Assembly: GCF_001661265.1 (NCBI RefSeq)
Contig: NW_017567022.1
Coordinates: 62,001-126,000 of the forward strand
Length of the DNA stretch: 64,000 bases
Direction of reading: 5' to 3'
Origin: Saitoella complicata NRRL Y-17804
Taxonomy: Eukaryota; Ascomycota; Saitoellomycetes; Saitoellales; Saitoellaceae
Made by a program: the position numbers and the translations under genes. Below are positions 1 to 11,712 of the stretch, in pieces; positions within the stretch are counted from its first letter, which is position 1, and every line of letters begins with the position of its first letter. The notes under the pieces were generated by a model. That model did no database searches and was not told the DNA's origin. It saw only the letters and a list, made by a program, of their open reading frames with translations.

Positions 1-1632
1 GGAGGTGCCGCCAATTGTGCGGGACGTGATCAAGAACCATTGCCGGTGGATATCCGTATAGTTATCAAGAGCGTGTTCAGCCGGCGGCAGAAACGATATG
101 AATCCCGTCAGAAGAGTCAGCGAATGCACCGGAGGTCTTAAAGTCCTGTGGATGACGCTCATCTCGTGTCCACGGTTTGTACGGGCGTGGGGCAACGAGG
201 AAAATACGAGACGCAGTACAGCTACATTATGATGATAGGTAAACATGCGACGGCTACGATTGCCTACACTTAACTCAAATCAGAGAGGGTTCGATGATGA
301 CGAACTATATGTTCGCCTCAGTCGCTCAACAGGGGTCGACCCCCACCATGAGACAGCAGAACGATACATACGGGTCTGAAACGTCGGTTCTACTGCTAGC
401 GACGAACCTGGGCGCGCAGCAACGATCGTCTCGGGAAAAAGCTTAAGCGTTTCAGCACATCAAGAGCTTTCATCGAAATTTCAGATGTGACCTCGAGATG
501 GCAGATAGCCGTGTCGTTATGTACTTTAAAGATTTATGAGACATTGAGTATGGATGGAGGATCTGTGCGAGTGGTTCTCCACGGGTGACATCCATTTTCG
601 CGGGTGGCTTTGCTACAAACATCAGGTCACAATAGCAATCGTCTGGTATACAGAATTGTATACCTAGGTACTGAGGCACATTTCTATGAGCGACTGCCCT
701 GGTGACTCCTGAGTTTTACGGTTTCCCACCCAACTGCGAAGCGCGGGTACATGCAGCCGGCTCATCCCAGGGCATCTGAGCTCGGTTGACGTGCGTCAGC
801 TGAGCGGATATCTGCATTAAGAGGCAAATCCCCGAACCTTAATTTGGCGATACTTGTGATCTTCGACTTACGTAAGCGAAGGGCATCTCATGTTGAGTAA
901 GCGGCGCTTACCTTTTAACTTCGTGTTGCACGGAGAACTTGGGTTCGCAATTTTTGGGCTGGCCGAGAATGACGTTCGGTGAGGAGACTACGGCGGAACT
1001 ATGCCACGTCTATGGAATGATATGGCGAAAGAGCTGCGTCTACCACGCTTTCACGGGTCTTATATTCTTCGATCTCATCGAGACATGTGTTTATCTCTTA
1101 TCATTGCGGGATGGATGGGATGAGGAGCATGCATTGTCACGTCAAGGGTCCTTTATTCTTGACCTCCCAAGATTATCCGAGTTTAAGTTAATCGGCTTCA
1201 TGGTGTACGTACGGGGGCGGTCAAGCACGCGTGGTCTTCAGCTGGAGGATTGCTAAGCCTGAGTCACAAGAACGCGATACGAGGGATGTCGAGCCCTTCC
1301 CGCGGTCATCAGAATTCGAGAAATTAAGGTGCACCTTAAAGGTTCCCGGGTCATGACAAAGAGCTGTTGTCCAAGGGTGGCATGTTTACTGCCTGTATAT
1401 GGGTACAATCCGATCCTTACGGAGACCAGTACGAAAGGAATTCGCGACCACGGGGAGAATGTGGAAATGAGGAGATGAGGGGAATGTGAAGAAGGATAAG
1501 GAGCTGCCCTAAGCTTATGTGCATTTTAAGGGGAACAACCATATGGTACGCCCCTACAACATCGCACGAAACGACCGGCAATGACTGTCTCCTCCATTCC
1601 ACTCTCGCTTCCCGCTGGTCACCGTGGAAGCC
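1..1632. other. Gene-poor window start
   Basis: I see no convincing gene here. The only stretch that could be coding is an open frame on the plus strand from the ATG at 969 to 1256. It has a few hydrophobic runs, but there is no recognisable domain, no intron evidence and no clear promoter. Treat it as unsupported. No tRNA-like or repeat structure was seen. Confidence 0.4.
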
Positions 1633-1638
1633 TATAAA
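1633..1638 (+). promoter_or_regulatory. TATA box of the secreted Gly-rich protein gene
   Basis: TATAAA lies 89 bases before the ATG at 1727. It is followed by a C/T-rich leader with CATCAACA-type repeats, the layout often seen in strongly expressed fungal genes. This is read from sequence; expression level is inference. Confidence 0.6.
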
Positions 1639-1726
1639 CAGTCTCCGTCACCCCGCCCAAGCTGTTCCTCATCAACACACTCTCATCTCTCAATCACTTG
1701 ATACTTCGTTCAATCAACATCTCAAC

Positions 1727-2387
1727 ATGAAGGTTTCCATCATTGTCGCTGCTCTTTTCCTGGGAGCGTCCAGTTTTGTCGCTGCGTCTCCGGTCCCTAC
1801 CGTTGGGACCACCCCTGGCGTTATTCCCGCCCCTCCCCCGAGCTCTTCACCGCAGTCGGGGGGTTCCACGACCGCTATGGGTGGATCTGGTGGATCTGGT
1901 GGATCTGGTGGTGCCGGTGGCAAGGCCAACGGAGGTGACGGCGGTGACAAGAATGAAGGTGGCAAGAGCGGTTCTGCGAAGGCGTTTACATCTCTCGTCA
2001 CACCATCAGTCGGGAAAACTGCTTATGATTTGTAGCAGTAATGACAGGGGAAGTAGCGCTATCGCCGGTAATGTTGTCGGTAACGGTGGAGACGGCGGTT
2101 CCGCCTATGGTGGTGATGGTGGTGCCGGAGGCAATGCCCGTAAGTCTTGACCTTCCATTTGCCGTTGTGCGAGTTCCCAATGACTAACTCACTAGGCGCC
2201 TCGGCCGGGAATTCGAACTCCGGATCCCGTCCTGGTGGCCGCCCCCGTAATTAGTCGCCGTTGGTACCTACCCGAGCAACAATGTCAATGCTGTCAATGG
2301 TAACTCAGTCAATGTTCGTGGTGGAAGATCTTTAAAGTAAGTTGTACCTAGGACTGGACGTGTCTGGACAGCTTATTAATTAGGTGA
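1727..2387 (+). CDS. Small secreted Gly/Asn-rich protein, multi-exon
   Basis: The ATG at 1727 opens a clear signal peptide of about 20 residues (MKVSIIVAALFLG, then an Ala-Ser-Pro cleavage region). A Pro/Ser stretch and Gly-Gly-Ser and Gly-Gly-Asp repeats follow. Exon 1 runs to 1983. An intron 1984-2035 (weak GTTTAC donor) leads to exon 2, 2036-2139, which is also Gly/Asn-rich. The donor GTAAGT at 2140 can pair with the acceptor at 2195, giving a tail that stops at 2254. It can also pair with the acceptor at 2254, giving a tail in another frame rich in Asn-Val-Asn and ending RSLK. The second route is supported by a further GTAAGT..TTAG intron at 2337-2383, which leaves the same final Lys-stop. 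I know no family. It may be a wall or surface protein. Confidence 0.6.
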
Positions 2388-3013
2388 CTACCTCAGGCAA
2401 AAACAACAAAAAAATGGTGGAGTGATGGTATTGTAGGATTATTGTCTTTACTTCTTGTTGAATTGATTTTTCTGGGGCAGGTTTGCTGCTTCCTTTGCTG
2501 CTTCCTCTTTCTCTGTACGCGAGGTTATGTTGACGTTGAGTTTCAATATATCATCTATTCAGACACATTGAGCGTGAGAGCTTAAGAATCCTGAGGATTG
2601 GAAGTTCTTCATCATGAGCTGTGCACGAATACCTGTAAGCGATTCAACATGATAGCCAAAGCTCGGAGATGGTCAGTTCACAGGGGAGCGAGTTGTTTAT
2701 CAGCGCTGGTAGCATCGTGTAGCTTGAGTGGCTGGCAGTGCGTTCCGCCCAGGGAATCGTGAACATCTCGTCCCATGGGCAGGGAGAAAGGTAATGTCCG
2801 TACATGTTCCGCAACTGTCCACCTATAGCCAATCAAGATACATTCAGAGAGAACCTGCTCATCTGTATTTGATCTTTCTAGCAATCATAAACGATACCAA
2901 TGGCAATATATCGGCAATCGAACGAGCGGTCTACCTCAAAAATGCTCCTGCTCTGCTTTGCTCTCCTCCCCACCTCACCTCTTCTCCACATATGCCCCGA
3001 TAGCCCCTTCTTC
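2388..3013. other. Intergenic, convergent 3' regions
   Basis: This separates the 3' ends of the Gly-rich protein gene (+) and the NADPH oxidase gene (-). It holds A/T-rich 3'-UTR-like sequence near 2400-2470. I see no gene. Confidence 0.5.
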
Positions 3014-5061
3014 CTAGAAATTCTCCTTCCCATACACAAACCTCGTCCCATCCTTCCCCGGCTCACTCCACTCATTACACTTATTATGCAACGTCTTACT
3101 CAACACCTCCGGCCCACAAAAAAACACACCCACATCCGTCGCCGGATGCAAACTCCTCACACTCTCAAACACCCTATCCCAATCCGGTCTCCCAAAATTC
3201 GTAGGGGAGCGAAGACCAGTGATAGCGTCGACCGTAGCTCCAGCATCTTGGATCATGATGTTTTGTGCGTCGTCAGGTTTGATTTTGAGGGTGAGGTAGG
3301 TGTGTATTTCGATGAGGTGGCCGATATCTGTTACAAATCTGTTAGCGAGGCTCCAATATGGATCCTGGGCGAGACAACTAACCTTGTGCTTCAATCGCCA
3401 ATAACAACGACCGGAACCACTCCAGACTTCCAAAATCCCTAATCACCCAAAAGAAATACACCTTCGCCAACCTTCCCCGTCCCTTCTTTCCCAACCCACC
3501 AACACGATACCAAATACTCTTCAGAATACTGGCAAAGGGCGTGACACCAATTCCTGCACCGACGAGCATGGCGACTTCATACTTGAACACATCCTCACTG
3601 GCGGAGCCAAAGGGTCCATCAATCATCACGCGGGGAAGAACACGGTGGAGGGCGGGGTCGTCCATTGATTGCGATGGCTGCGAGGTATCGAGACCAACCA
3701 GACGAGACGCACGAGGATCACCCCGAATATCGCCCCTCGCTCCACCCTCCTCCTTCTTCGTCTTGTTGTCAAAATCACACCCCAACCTCCTCGCGAGCAT
3801 CGTCGTAAAATCACCTGTTCGTCGAAATCAGCCTAAAATCCACAGGCATGATGAGCTTCCACATACCAACACAACGGATATGCACACTGATGAACTCCTC
3901 CTCCGGCGCACTCGTGAGCGTAAACGGATGATACTGCACCAAACTGATTTCGGGACAACAGAGGAAGATGTACTGTCCAGCCCGCGAATTCACATTTTCT
4001 TTCTTGATTTGGATTTCGCAGACGCGGCTGGGGTGTTGAATGACTTTCCTATTTCCAATCACCGTCAGTAACAGGAGAGGGGTGGGGAGGTCGACGTACG
4101 AGATGTAAGTGCGATGCGTCCCACGCCATTCCCTAGCCGCACGCTCGAGTCCGTAGATAACCCCACCAACGAGCCAATACTTCCAAAACACCCCAATCTG
4201 CGCACAAAACGGTGGACGATCAGGTTTGATCATGCAAAACGCTCCCTGTGAGCAGTATGTTAGCCTTGTCAGCCTAAAAAGACGTTCAGATCATTTCACT
4301 CACATGAATCGACCACGCTCCAAAGAAGACGATGAAGAGATGATGCGTGCTCCAAAACCGGTCATAGCCGCCGTTGGGTTTTCGACGCTGTTTTTCGACT
4401 GCGTACCACACCATAATGCCCAGTGAGATGAGCATGACCCACCCCGACGCCCCCGGTCCCGTCCGGAAGTTCGCCAACAACCATCCCTTAACCCCAAGAT
4501 TGGCACTGGCCGCTAACCTCCCAAAATTGACAAAGTGTGCAAAGGTATGAACCAAAGAGAAAAACACAATACTCCACGCCACAGCCTTATGAAACTCGAT
4601 ATTCGCATCGAAGGGAATAACACCATTCAAAGGTGTCCTCCTCGCCAACGAGATCAAATTCCTACACACAGGCAACAAGATAAGGGCTACGTCGACGTGG
4701 AGCACGAGGGCGGCGGAACGGGCGATGGCATAGGTTGGGCCGAAGGTTGCGCGGGCGGTGGTGAGGTTGTCTTTCACGGAGTAGTTCATCATGCCGAAGG
4801 AGAAGACCAAAGCATGAAGGAGAATGAATACGCCGTAGGTAAGGCGGCTGGCACCTACTCCACGACATTTAGCACTCGTTCAGTGATGGATGAGAATAAG
4901 ATGGGGTAAGAAGGGGAAAGCGTACCTTCGTTAACCATCCACTTATCCAGCCTCTGCCCCAAACTCAACTCCGCAACCGGCGTCAGCTTTAAACTACTCC
5001 CATCACTGCTCATTGTGACACTCCTCTGCATGACAGTCGTTAAATTCCTCTTGCTTGACAT
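3014..5061 (-). CDS. nox: NADPH oxidase catalytic subunit (NoxA/NoxB type)
   Basis: The enzyme passes electrons from cytosolic NADPH through FAD and two hemes to O2, making superoxide at a membrane. In fungi it serves development and polarity. Six exons fit without any frame break: 5061-4926, 4854-4304, 4245-4100, 4048-3867, 3814-3383 and 3327-3014, giving 586 residues. Visible marks are the N-terminal KWMVNEG signature, the NYSVKDN loop, and heme-binding His pairs in the FHKAVAW..VHTFAHF and STHHLF helices. There is an FAD motif HPFTLTSAP, an NADPH glycine motif [14 protein letters not shown], and the typical C-terminus GKENF. A hydrophilic insert of about 40 residues precedes the NADPH site. 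Length fits fungal NoxA. Which subtype (A or B) is not settled. Introns are 51-71 bases. Confidence 0.93.
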
Positions 5062-5659
5062 CTTTCCCAAAATTGCGTAAATACGAAAATCACGAAATCC
5101 CACGGGGCTACACGAATCCTGTTCGTTGAGTTTGGCGGTGAACAGACCAGCTGTTCAATGGATGGGTATGAGGAAGGAGGAGAGGAGGAAGTGAAGAAGA
5201 AATAAAGCTCAACGGGTTAAATTGATGGCAGGCAGGGGGGGGTTTCGGGACTCGGGGAGGAAGGGGAGGAGTGCGTCAGTGTGTTTCACGTAACCTGGAC
5301 GAGGAATGATCAAGGAAAGACAAGGGCATAGAAAACATAGATGCTTCCCAGAAAACGAAGGTAAGAACTCGGCAAAATGATGACGTTTTTCAGGGATGTT
5401 ACTATTAATAGCATCACACCCCACATTTGACCATAGCGTTCATCAACAGCAATCGTCAGCGATACGTCCCGTGTCAACTGTGCAAGTATTTGGTAGGTTG
5501 CCTTCCTCTTTGCAGGACAGTCTACGTTCGGTACCGACAAACCGCCCACAGATTCCAGTTACACCCGACCCCCGTCCTCCGCAAAGCAACTCGTTACGTT
5601 ACCTTCATCTCCTAAGTTTACGGAGGTTCAGAGCAATTGGATATCATTCAAGCACAAGC
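5062..5659. other. Divergent promoter region
   Basis: This lies between the nox start (-) and the coiled-coil protein start at 5660 (+), so it must carry both promoters. There is a G-run at about 5235. I see no gene and no clear TATA box. Confidence 0.5.
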
Positions 5660-6325
5660 ATGGCTTTCCTAATCGCAAGCCTAACAACCTTCGACTCCCG
5701 TCTCCGGCGCATCGAACACCTCCTCTCCCCACCTTTAGCATCCGCAGACGACAACGACGCACCCGCGACCACCTCAGAAACCGAACCACAAACCCTCCAA
5801 TCCCTCGTCGCCCGTTTAGCGGCCTTAGACAAGAGCGTCAACACCCTCCTTGCCGGCATCGACGTCAACGCAATACAAAATGGTGCCAATCCTAAGAAGA
5901 TGGGCCATTGGAACATCTAGCTAACGACATGCACAGTCATCCCACCATCGTCCCTGACAAGCGAGGAAGAAGACCTCAGTATCGAGCAGAAGAGGGCAAT
6001 CATCACATCCCCAAACACCCCCGATATCCGCCAAATCACCTCAAACCTCCATACCCTCCAATCGCTCCTCCCGATCCCCACCGTCCTACCACTGACTTCA
6101 TCGGCATCACCGTCAAATACCGCAACAGCCCAGCGCTTGACCGACCTCCGTCGAAAATTAGAGGAGGATGCAGCCATGAGTAACCAATTGCGAAGACGAA
6201 CAGTGGAGGTACTCGAGGTTTATGCACAAGGCGTTCAAGAAGTTAATGAGTGGTGGGTTGGGGTTGAGCAGAGGGGGAAGATAATTGAGAGGGGCTTGAG
6301 GGCTAAGGAGGATGTTGAGTATTGA
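5660..6325 (+). CDS. Coiled-coil protein, possible dynactin p24 subunit
   Basis: Exons 5660-5882 and 5937-6325 join across a 54-base intron (GTGCCA..GCACAG with a CTAAC branch site) to give 203 residues. The N-terminus has the pattern FDSRLRRIEHLL followed by a helical SLVARLAALDKSVNTLL segment. The C-terminus is a long amphipathic helix with QLRRRTVEVLEVYA..VNEWWV. Small size, helical repeats and an Asn-x-Trp-Trp-Val stretch near the end resemble the dynactin p22/p24 (DCTN3) family, which sits in the dynactin shoulder. The family is weakly conserved, so this is a tentative call. It could be another short coiled-coil protein. The splice model is well supported by frame continuity. Confidence 0.5.
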
Positions 6326-7020
6326 GGTTATCGAGGCAGCGGAGAAGGATGGACGAGGCCGTTGAAGAGACTGACGATTACCTGTTTGTGGCTCACGAGG
6401 AAATCATGATACGAAAGATTGCATCTTTCTTGAGCGATTTGGGAAGCGAGATGGAAACCTCAACGGGGTATTGAGGACAGGCAAACTCCGAGCACAGATA
6501 GTGGCCTATCATATATACCAAACGTACTGCGCAACAACAGAGCATTGACCCACTCATACTCATGGGCTTTAGAGTGGACAAGAAGTTATGACATGTTTTT
6601 CGTGTTTTCGTCTAATATTACGTTCCTTATCCATCCCCTCATGAATCCAATCGAAACGCCATAAAGCAAATCAGGTCACTCACTAATCACAATAAAACGA
6701 GCTCGTACTGTTGCAGATAAAAAAACAAAAAACGAAAAAAAAAGATAATGGAACCGAAACCGACGCCCAGCTGACCATGATCTTTTGCTGTTGTGACGCT
6801 ATGATTGTTGTGTGCAGTAAAATGATGCCGTCGTTGTTATGGTCTGCGAAAACAAGAGACAATGAAAACAAAGTACGTATGCCGACCGACCATGGCCGGG
6901 GTCGGGTAGGCAATGATAAAGTACAGTAAAAGACATAAACGCCGGTGGAATCCAAGCGAACCGAAGCGATGTAGCCAAAAGCATGTGCATCCCAGCAAAC
7001 CTTAATCGCAACGCTGCAGC
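6326..7020. other. Intergenic, convergent 3' regions
   Basis: This separates the dynactin-like gene (+) from the 3' end of the Cid-like gene (-). A-rich runs at about 6719-6745 look like 3'-UTR or poly(A)-signal sequence. No gene seen. Confidence 0.5.
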
Positions 7021-10000
7021 TTATTGAGCAGCAGTAGCGGTGGGTGCAGCAGTTTGCTTTTCATCAGCAACAGCCGCTGGCTTCACATCGGGCTTCGTCG
7101 CGCTCGCGCTCTTCTCCGTCGGTCCCGCAACGGCAGCACTGCTATTAGCGGCCTGGCTCTGGCTCTGGCTCTGTTCAGCCGCCTTCTTCCGGGCCTGGGC
7201 ATTGTTCTTCTTCCGGTTCGAACCGGACTTGTTCTTCCGAGATCCTGGCTCCGAGAACCCATCGCCATTCTTGCTAGCAATCGAAGCTTCACTGCCGGCC
7301 TTGGAGGTAGGGCGGGTAGCGGCTTTGTCGGGAGCAGCGGCTTGTTTGCCATTGCTGCTCGCAGGGCGAGAAGCGTTCTTGTTCTTCTTGCCCTGTCCGC
7401 CACCAGAGGAGTTCGGACGGGAGGTGTTCGCGGAGTTATTGGCAGAGGAGTCCTTCGACTTCTGGTTCTGGCTATTGCCATCACCCTTCTTGCCCTTACC
7501 CTTCTTCTGAGACTCCTCAGCCTGATTCTGCTTTTTCAGCTGGTTCTCATGAGCACTCATCCGCCATGCAGGGACGTTCGTCCAGATGACCTTCGAGCTA
7601 CCTCTGCGACTGCGGGTAGGCGAGGTGTCAGAAGACGCCTGGATAAGAGCATCCAGGTCTTGCTCAGGCGAGAAAGGAGCAGGCGACACTGTAGTCGCGG
7701 GCTCAGGAGGAGGCGTCGAGAGAAGGTTCGTAGTAGAAGACGCAGCAGACTGCGAATGAGCCTTGAGCAAAGCACCAGCATAGGTTCTCGGCGCAGACGG
7801 CAAGTTCGCAAGAGCATTATCCGTCTCCGGGCCCGGAGCAAGGACGATCGCATTGGCAGGCAAAAGCCCATTCCCAACAACGATATCCGCAAACGTCGAG
7901 TTCCCGCGTCTCAAAGTAGGCGGCTGGCTCGAGCTCCGAGCCTTCCCCTCAGAAACAACAGTCAACCCCTTATGACGCTCGCCCGTAACAGCCGCAGCAG
8001 CCATTTCCTGCCTAAGCCTCTCGACTTCCTCCTCGACCTCGGTAGCTTTAGCCCACTCCTCGCATTCCCTCTCAAGATCACGCTCTTCCCACCCACCAAA
8101 GACGGACTTGCCGTTATCACGCTTATTGTTATCGTGTTTTGGCGGCGTCGTCTGCGGTCGTTGAGGAGGAGCCTGCTGAACAGGAGCAACCGTCGTCGTG
8201 GCCAAACTACTCCCAGAACTCGTCCCAAGGCTCAAGTCAGAATCAGAATCACTCGCCTGCGTCGTAGAGCTCGTTGAGATCTTGTTGCTCATAGCCGCAC
8301 TCGCTCTCCTTCCGCCACCGGGGCCGTTCTGCATGTTCGGAGCACCATTAGGTCTATACTCCCGCGCACTCGAGGTACTCGAGTAACTCTGTCGTCGCTG
8401 ACCCTGACTCTGAGATCCAGAATCATGGTGCTTCGTAACCTGCTCAATATGTCTAACGATATTGCTCCTCGGGCTCGCGGTGGCTTCGAGAGCAGCGGGA
8501 GCACTCTCCGTCACATTGGGTGGGGGCTGCGCACTCTGCACGGCATAGTAGACTGGAACACCATCGGGTCCGTAGACGGGGATATAATATGTGAAGGTCT
8601 GTCCCGCAGCAGCTGCCTGATAGATCGGATGTTGCCCATGAACTGCAGAAATATCCCCAGTAACCATAGTATTCGGCACCATATACACCGGTAACGCCGC
8701 TTGCGCCGCAGGTCCAGCCGTCTGCCGCCAATTGTTCATATTGGCACGATTCGGGTTCGGATGCGAATTCGTAAACCCATGACCTTTCTTGGGGATAATA
8801 TTGTTTGCTGCCCTCGGGTTCGGGTTCTGCCTCCATCCGCCCCTCCCGGTCCACTTCTGCTGGTTCGCGTATCGCAACTGCGGTTTCGAGCGTTCCTCAA
8901 CAGGAAAAACATACGGCGCACAACAATCCTCCACACTCGGTCCAGGCTGCACCTCACTCAAACACCCAAACGCCCGGCGAAACTCGAGACACAAGCCCTT
9001 CACACTCGTATCATCCGCCGTGTTGCCCAAGTTCCTGATAGTATTGAACGGCTCCTCAACGCACAACCGATTATTCTGCATCAAATGCCATGCCTTCTCT
9101 TCTTTATCCAGCAAACACCCATGCCGGACCGAGATAACGTGTCGATCATAATCGAACTCATACGCGAACCGTCTGAAGAAGGCATACAATAACCCACCAA
9201 GCGACTCATCATTCTTATCCCCAAACCCTCTGAGAGATTCCAAATCATCAAAGAACCCAACATCGACACCATCGACAATCTTTTTCTCATACGGTATCCG
9301 ATGTAAACACGGCAACACAGGTGGATCCCGCATCTGCAGAAAGTTGATGATCATACAGATCCAGGTATACGAAGTCAACGTCCCCCCACCCGCCGCATCA
9401 TTCAGAATCCGACGTTTGGCCCAATACTTGATAATCATCGCCAACGGCCTCACCCTCGAATCCAGTTCCACATAGGCCTTGACCAATTTCGTATTATGCA
9501 ACGCCAACGTATTGTTGACATTCATATCACACGCAACCATCAACTCCGCATCCCAGACCTTCACAATCGGGACCTTCGCCCCCGGCACACACACGACCCT
9601 CTCCATCCCCTTCGCACTCAACACGCGTGCAATCGCACAAACCTTCAACCCCAAATCCTCCCACCCAGGCCAGATGATACACACGTCGACGTCACTCGTA
9701 GTCGTACACAATAAATTCTCCGTACTCCCAAACGTATGTACCTGGATATCCTGCCCAGGCCACGCTTCATTCAGGATACTCTCCAGGCGTTGGACAAACA
9801 TCGCTCTTCGCTCATTACTGTCTGGACTGGGTAATAACCGCTCATACAACCTTTCCACATCCACACTCAACCGATCCTCCTCCTCCCGCGTCGGACGCTT
9901 CTTTAACCCATCTTTCGGTGCGGGGAGTTTCCCCGTTCCCAAAGAATACGGGATACGTCTCCGGGCATTCACGAGTGCCGTCTCGTACATACACTCCACC

Positions 10001-10563
10001 ATCTCCGCACACTCCTTATGCACCTGCGGCTCACTCCGTGCACTCCGCGGGCTCGCACCGCCAGCCCCCACAGGCGACGGCGACCGCGATAATGGGTTAT
10101 GCAACGTGACGGGATGAATGCTCGGTGTGTTTGGGAGGGACTGGGAGTTTGTGGATATGAATGACATATCCCTGTTAAACGATGGTCGGCGGGGTAAGGC
10201 GTTCGGTCCTTGCGCTGGCTGTGTGGTGACCTCCGCCACCAACGTCCCACTTCCTAAATCAACTCCTCCGTGGGTTTGAGTTGTTGTTACGGGAGGTATA
10301 GGCGGTAAATGCGCATATGTCGGCCGCTGATGCGGTAGCATACCCGTCGTTGCTACTGCTGTTTGCTGAGGTTGCTGTTCCGGCAAATTCTGCGAGTGGC
10401 TTATTGCGTCACTAACAAAATCTCTAGGCATACCAATCTTTTCAGGACCAATGTCTCCTGCTGGAGGGGCATGTGCTTCAATCATTGGTGGTGGAGACGC
10501 TATTGCCGTTGGTACTGGTGCCGGTGTTGGTGCATGCGATGATGAAAATATCGACGACGGCAT
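7021..10563 (-). CDS. Cid1/Cid13-family poly(A)/poly(U) RNA nucleotidyltransferase
   Basis: Intron-less, 1180 residues. A Pro/Gln-rich N-terminus of about 190 residues precedes the nucleotidyltransferase core. The core shows the GS motif (HTFGSTENLL, about 280) with DVDV metal-binding acids soon after, and a third acid in VACDMNVNN. The central helix region follows (LVKAYVELDSRVRPL..IKYWAKRR..LTSYTW). The PAP-associated domain (GGLLYAFFRRFAYEFD, then EEPFNTIRNLGN) lies at about 455-550. The C-terminal half is low complexity, rich in Ser, Gln, Asn and Lys, and ends in Lys-rich runs. Family members add A or U tails to cytoplasmic RNAs, but nucleotide preference cannot be read here. The long disordered arms are typical of fungal cytoplasmic homologues. 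Long open frames on the opposite strand are codon-bias shadows. Confidence 0.88.
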   Translation of the reverse strand: MPSSIFSSSHAPTPAPVPTAIASPPPMIEAHAPPAGDIGPEKIGMPRDFVSDAISHSQNLPEQQPQQTAVATTGMLPHQRPTYAHLPPIPPVTTTQTHGGVDLGSGTLVAEVTTQPAQGPNALPRRPSFNRDMSFISTNSQSLPNTPSIHPVTLHNPLSRSPSPVGAGGASPRSARSEPQVHKECAEMVECMYETALVNARRRIPYSLGTGKLPAPKDGLKKRPTREEEDRLSVDVERLYERLLPSPDSNERRAMFVQRLESILNEAWPGQDIQVHTFGSTENLLCTTTSDVDVCIIWPGWEDLGLKVCAIARVLSAKGMERVVCVPGAKVPIVKVWDAELMVACDMNVNNTLALHNTKLVKAYVELDSRVRPLAMIIKYWAKRRILNDAAGGGTLTSYTWICMIINFLQMRDPPVLPCLHRIPYEKKIVDGVDVGFFDDLESLRGFGDKNDESLGGLLYAFFRRFAYEFDYDRHVISVRHGCLLDKEEKAWHLMQNNRLCVEEPFNTIRNLGNTADDTSVKGLCLEFRRAFGCLSEVQPGPSVEDCCAPYVFPVEERSKPQLRYANQQKWTGRGGWRQNPNPRAANNIIPKKGHGFTNSHPNPNRANMNNWRQTAGPAAQAALPVYMVPNTMVTGDISAVHGQHPIYQAAAAGQTFTYYIPVYGPDGVPVYYAVQSAQPPPNVTESAPAALEATASPRSNIVRHIEQVTKHHDSGSQSQGQRRQSYSSTSSAREYRPNGAPNMQNGPGGGRRASAAMSNKISTSSTTQASDSDSDLSLGTSSGSSLATTTVAPVQQAPPQRPQTTPPKHDNNKRDNGKSVFGGWEERDLERECEEWAKATEVEEEVERLRQEMAAAAVTGERHKGLTVVSEGKARSSSQPPTLRRGNSTFADIVVGNGLLPANAIVLAPGPETDNALANLPSAPRTYAGALLKAHSQSAASSTTNLLSTPPPEPATTVSPAPFSPEQDLDALIQASSDTSPTRSRRGSSKVIWTNVPAWRMSAHENQLKKQNQAEESQKKGKGKKGDGNSQNQKSKDSSANNSANTSRPNSSGGGQGKKNKNASRPASSNGKQAAAPDKAATRPTSKAGSEASIASKNGDGFSEPGSRKNKSGSNRKKNNAQARKKAAEQSQSQSQAANSSAAVAGPTEKSASATKPDVKPAAVADEKQTAAPTATAAQ

Positions 10564-11633
10564 GCTTGAGCTTCACTACACGTTGGCTCTGCTCGTGATG
10601 TGTAGACACTCAGGAGAGAAATGCGTAGAATGGAAACTGTCGTGAGCTTTCAACGCTGGACTGAAGCTTGGGAGTAAATGCTGTCCGTTCGCCGTCTCGT
10701 CTCGCCTCGCTATGATTGTAGCCGTAGCAATGGGTATCCTTCGATGCACAACTTCGTACTCTGCGTTGATATATGCGTTGCTGTTTGTCCTTGTCGTAAC
10801 GTCTTCACGGCTTAACCTCCGTCGTATTGGTTACTTGACTTTTCCGAACTACCAGATGCGCCTGACTGCACGCGCTGCTCAAGTGAGGCACCGTGGACGA
10901 CTGAGGCCACACACAAAACTGCTGAGGGAAACGAGCAGGGGGTGTTCTTTCTGTAGGATAGGATAGAGACGGGCCGTTTCCACTTCAACACGCGTGCTCG
11001 TTTTCTGGATTCTACACTGGAGGCGGCCGGCGGTGGAGCTCAGATGAAATGTAATGCACGCAGGGCCGAGGCGCCGGGAGGGACAAAGAAGGAAGAGAAG
11101 GGAGAGGGCCGTTGGAAGTAGCCTCATCGTAATCGTACGAGGGGTCTGGGACTTTTGTTTGGTACGGGAACGGTACATGGAGAAAGAACTTGATCAAAGG
11201 TCCCTCGCGAGCCATCTCGGTCTTCCCATAGGTGCATTCACCCCATGGGATAGGCAAAGTGACATATGATCAACCATGTAACCCCGTCACTCTCTTACCT
11301 CGCACAAAAGCCTCTGACGCTCGCGATCGACACACGCCTTTTTACCCGTCTTTCACCTGGTCAGCAGCCGCAAACGTTCCCGCCTTGTCCGCGGAGTTCG
11401 AACCGATACCATTCAACTGTTCGTGAGATTCGACCTTGCGGGCCCTTCGCTCCAAATGCCCACCTCACATTGACGTAGACTCAGACCTCCCCGGCTTCCA
11501 AACCGGTATGGGACGAAAGCACGTATCCACTCCTCGTGCCCCCCACATTCATCCACGCCCAGAGACGCAGACAGCGACGAGGACGGCAAGGAAGAAGACC
11601 GGGATGAGGATTCATGGCTTGCAAGTCAAGGAT
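10564..11633. other. Divergent promoter region
   Basis: Lies between the Cid-like gene (-) and the CysA-type gene (+). Short open frames occur on both strands but none has a domain or a good splice context. I see no gene. Confidence 0.45.
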
Positions 11634-11641
11634 ATATATAG
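11634..11641 (+). promoter_or_regulatory. TATA-like element upstream of the CysA-type gene
   Basis: TATATATA about 230 bases before the chosen ATG at 11873. The spacing implies a leader of about 200 bases. Confidence 0.35.
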
Positions 11642-11706
11642 CATTCAGTGGGACAAATGATCTCGGCTGATATGATCCGCGCGCTGATCACGCAATTCCC
11701 AAAATT

Positions 11707-11712
11707 CACGTG
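11707..11712 (+). promoter_or_regulatory. CACGTG E-box
   Basis: The palindrome CACGTG lies 161 bases before the start codon of a sulphur-assimilation gene. In yeast the bHLH factor Cbf1 binds this site in MET promoters. Its use here is inference. Confidence 0.35.

Noticed and set aside
969-1256. Open frame of 96 codons in the window start
   Set aside because: No domain, splice signal or promoter; too short to trust.
7024-8277. 417-codon open frame on the plus strand inside the Cid-like gene
   Set aside because: It is Arg/Leu-rich, has no domain, and lies exactly opposite the coding strand. It is a product of codon bias.
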